Below, one piece after another: positions 14,331 through 15,090 of a stretch of DNA of 15,090 nt. Location: assembly GCA_035651635.1 (NCBI GenBank), contig DASRFK010000018.1, forward strand, positions 1 through 15,090, read 5' to 3'. The translations under genes were made by a program, and so were the position numbers. The notes under the pieces were generated by a model that saw only the letters and a list, made by a program, of their open reading frames with translations, did not search any database and was not told the DNA's origin. The first letter of the stretch is position 1. Each line of letters starts with the position of its first letter. Source of the stretch: JANXQE01 sp035651635 (GTDB lineage Bacteria > Verrucomicrobiota > Verrucomicrobiia > Limisphaerales > UBA8199).

Positions 14331-14957
14331 ATGGGACAGATTTTAAAATTTCCTGTTCGCGCCGCGAAGTTTGGCTACAAGCGCGTTCCCAAACGGGGAC
14401 GGGAGGAGAATCCCGGCCAGCTGCATTTGTTTGCTCAGGCCAGCGCGCAGGTTCTGCAGTTTACCCCCGACTCGAGTCATTTCGAATATGCTTTGCTGCT
14501 GGACGAACGGGGCGATGCCCGGGCCGCCGAGCTTTACCTTAAAGCCATTGCCGCCCAGGATTGCACCGCCGACGCTTACTGCAACCTGGGCATCCTTGAG
14601 TCCAAACAGGGCCGAATTCCCAAAGCCTTTGACTGCTTCACCAACTGTCTCAAGCACGACCCGCGGCACTTCGAAGCCCATTACAACCTGGGCAACCTCT
14701 ATTTCGAGGTAAACGACCTGCGCTTGGCCCAGGTTCATTATGAACTGGCCACCGAGGTCGACCCGGCCTTTCCCAACGTCTATTTCAACCTCGCCCTGGT
14801 GCTCTCGATGAAAAATGAGTTCGCCGCGGCCATCAGCGCGCTGACCAAATACCAGGAAATAGTGCCAATTGAAGAAGCGCGCAACGCGGACGAGTTGCTC
14901 GATAATCTCAAGCGATCGTTAGCCGCTGCGAAGAATTTCCAAACGGGTGTCACCTAG
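14331..14957 (+). CDS. TPR protein downstream of ku (208 aa)
   Basis: A basic N-terminus (1-25, 'FPVRAAKFGYKRVPKRGR') leads into helical repeats. Clear tetratricopeptide repeats cover about 79-112 ('AYCNLGILESKQGRIPKAFD'), 113-146 ('HYNLGNLYFEVNDLRLAQVH') and 147-180 ('VYFNLALVLSMKNEFAAAIS'). A degenerate one precedes them at about 47-78. No signal peptide or enzymatic motif is seen. The 'QLHLFAQASAQVLQF' linker plus TPRs resembles the C-terminal half of MerR-HTH/TPR fusion proteins I recall from Acidobacteria and Verrucomicrobiota, but no HTH is present here. It starts 49 bases after ku on the same strand, so it may be co-transcribed. The ATG at 14331 is chosen because the upstream extension only re-reads the ku tail in another frame as Arg/Lys/Pro-rich sequence. 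Confidence 0.75.
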   Translation: MGQILKFPVRAAKFGYKRVPKRGREENPGQLHLFAQASAQVLQFTPDSSHFEYALLLDERGDARAAELYLKAIAAQDCTADAYCNLGILESKQGRIPKAFDCFTNCLKHDPRHFEAHYNLGNLYFEVNDLRLAQVHYELATEVDPAFPNVYFNLALVLSMKNEFAAAISALTKYQEIVPIEEARNADELLDNLKRSLAAAKNFQTGVT

Positions 14958-14960
14958 CAC

Positions 14961-14981
14961 GAGAGCCGCTAATAGGTTCTC
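14961..14981. terminator. Stem-loop between convergent genes, possible bidirectional terminator
   Basis: GAGAGCC (14961-14967) pairs with GGTTCTC (14975-14981), seven pairs including one G-U, around a seven-base loop. It lies just after the TPR stop codon and before the end of the opposing gene. No T-tract follows on either side, so intrinsic termination is only possible, not clear. Confidence 0.35.
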
Positions 14982-14994
14982 AGCGAGTCAAACC

Positions 14995-15090
14995 CTACTG
15001 CAGGCTGATGCGATAGAAACGCCCCGTTGAACTGCTCAGCACCGGGTCGGTAAAGCTGACGATTCCGCTGGGCGGAACCGTTCCGCTGAC
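14995..15090 (-). CDS. C-terminal tail of a secreted-type protein (partial)
   Basis: On the minus strand the frame enters from the right edge and ends at TAG (14997-14995). The last 31 residues include 'VSFTDPVLSSSTGRFYRISL'. The 'F.DP.....GRFYR(I/V)' ending is a recurrent C-terminus of large extracellular repeat proteins in Verrucomicrobiota and parallels the 'STQRFFRLYKP' end of the protein at 6611-7873. The domain type and full length lie outside the window. Confidence 0.6.
   Translation of the reverse strand, partial: VSGTVPPSGIVSFTDPVLSSSTGRFYRISLQ

Noticed and set aside
10994..14957. The ligD-ku-TPR cluster as an anti-phage defence island.
   Set aside because: No nuclease effector, NTPase, toxin or mobile-element gene accompanies it; the content fits chromosomal DNA repair.

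Overview
The window looks like a chromosomal segment of a Verrucomicrobiota-type bacterium, most plausibly from the Pedosphaera/Limisphaerales group. This is inferred from gene content, not from a search. The clues are a secreted protein built from immunoglobulin-like repeats with an 'LSWP...RFFRL' tail, a second tail of the same type at the right edge, a Tat-exported Gfo/Idh/MocA oxidoreductase, a short uronate isomerase-like protein, and GC-rich intergenic repeats with the 'gccggggtgaggg' core. Nothing in the window indicates a plasmid, phage, insertion sequence, CRISPR array, tRNA or rRNA.

Layout. The left edge (1-268, minus) is the N-terminal part of LeuD, the small subunit of 3-isopropylmalate dehydratase. 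A gene-poor gap follows, holding an 88-bp element bounded by perfect 12-bp inverted repeats (401-488). Then come a small conserved-looking protein (701-934), a polyprenol-phosphate-mannose-synthase-like GT2 glycosyltransferase (976-1803, minus), and a probable pair of a membrane-anchored TPR protein (1913-2683) and a uronate isomerase-family protein (2697-3956). An unrecognised helical protein with a central hydrophobic hairpin (4235-5311) meets a double-receiver response regulator (5312-6262, minus) tail to tail with no base between the stop codons.

The middle holds a repeat-bearing gap, an Ig-like repeat protein that appears to lack its 5' end (6611-7873), a YcxB-like membrane protein (8054-8590, minus), and the Tat-exported oxidoreductase (8780-10159).

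The clearest functional unit is on the right: an alpha/beta hydrolase (10193-10915), DNA ligase D with POL-PE-LIG domain order (10994-13324), Ku (13427-14281) and a TPR protein (14331-14957), all on the plus strand with gaps of 49 to 102 bases. LigD and Ku together form the two-component bacterial non-homologous end-joining system: Ku binds broken ends and recruits LigD, which trims, fills and seals them. The flanking hydrolase and TPR protein have no established role in this pathway. The last 96 bases hold the C-terminal tail of a minus-strand secreted-type protein.

I did not find a clearly new multi-gene system. The best candidates for novelty are the helical hairpin protein at 4235-5311, the 88-bp inverted-repeat element, and the TPR gene attached to the NHEJ pair.
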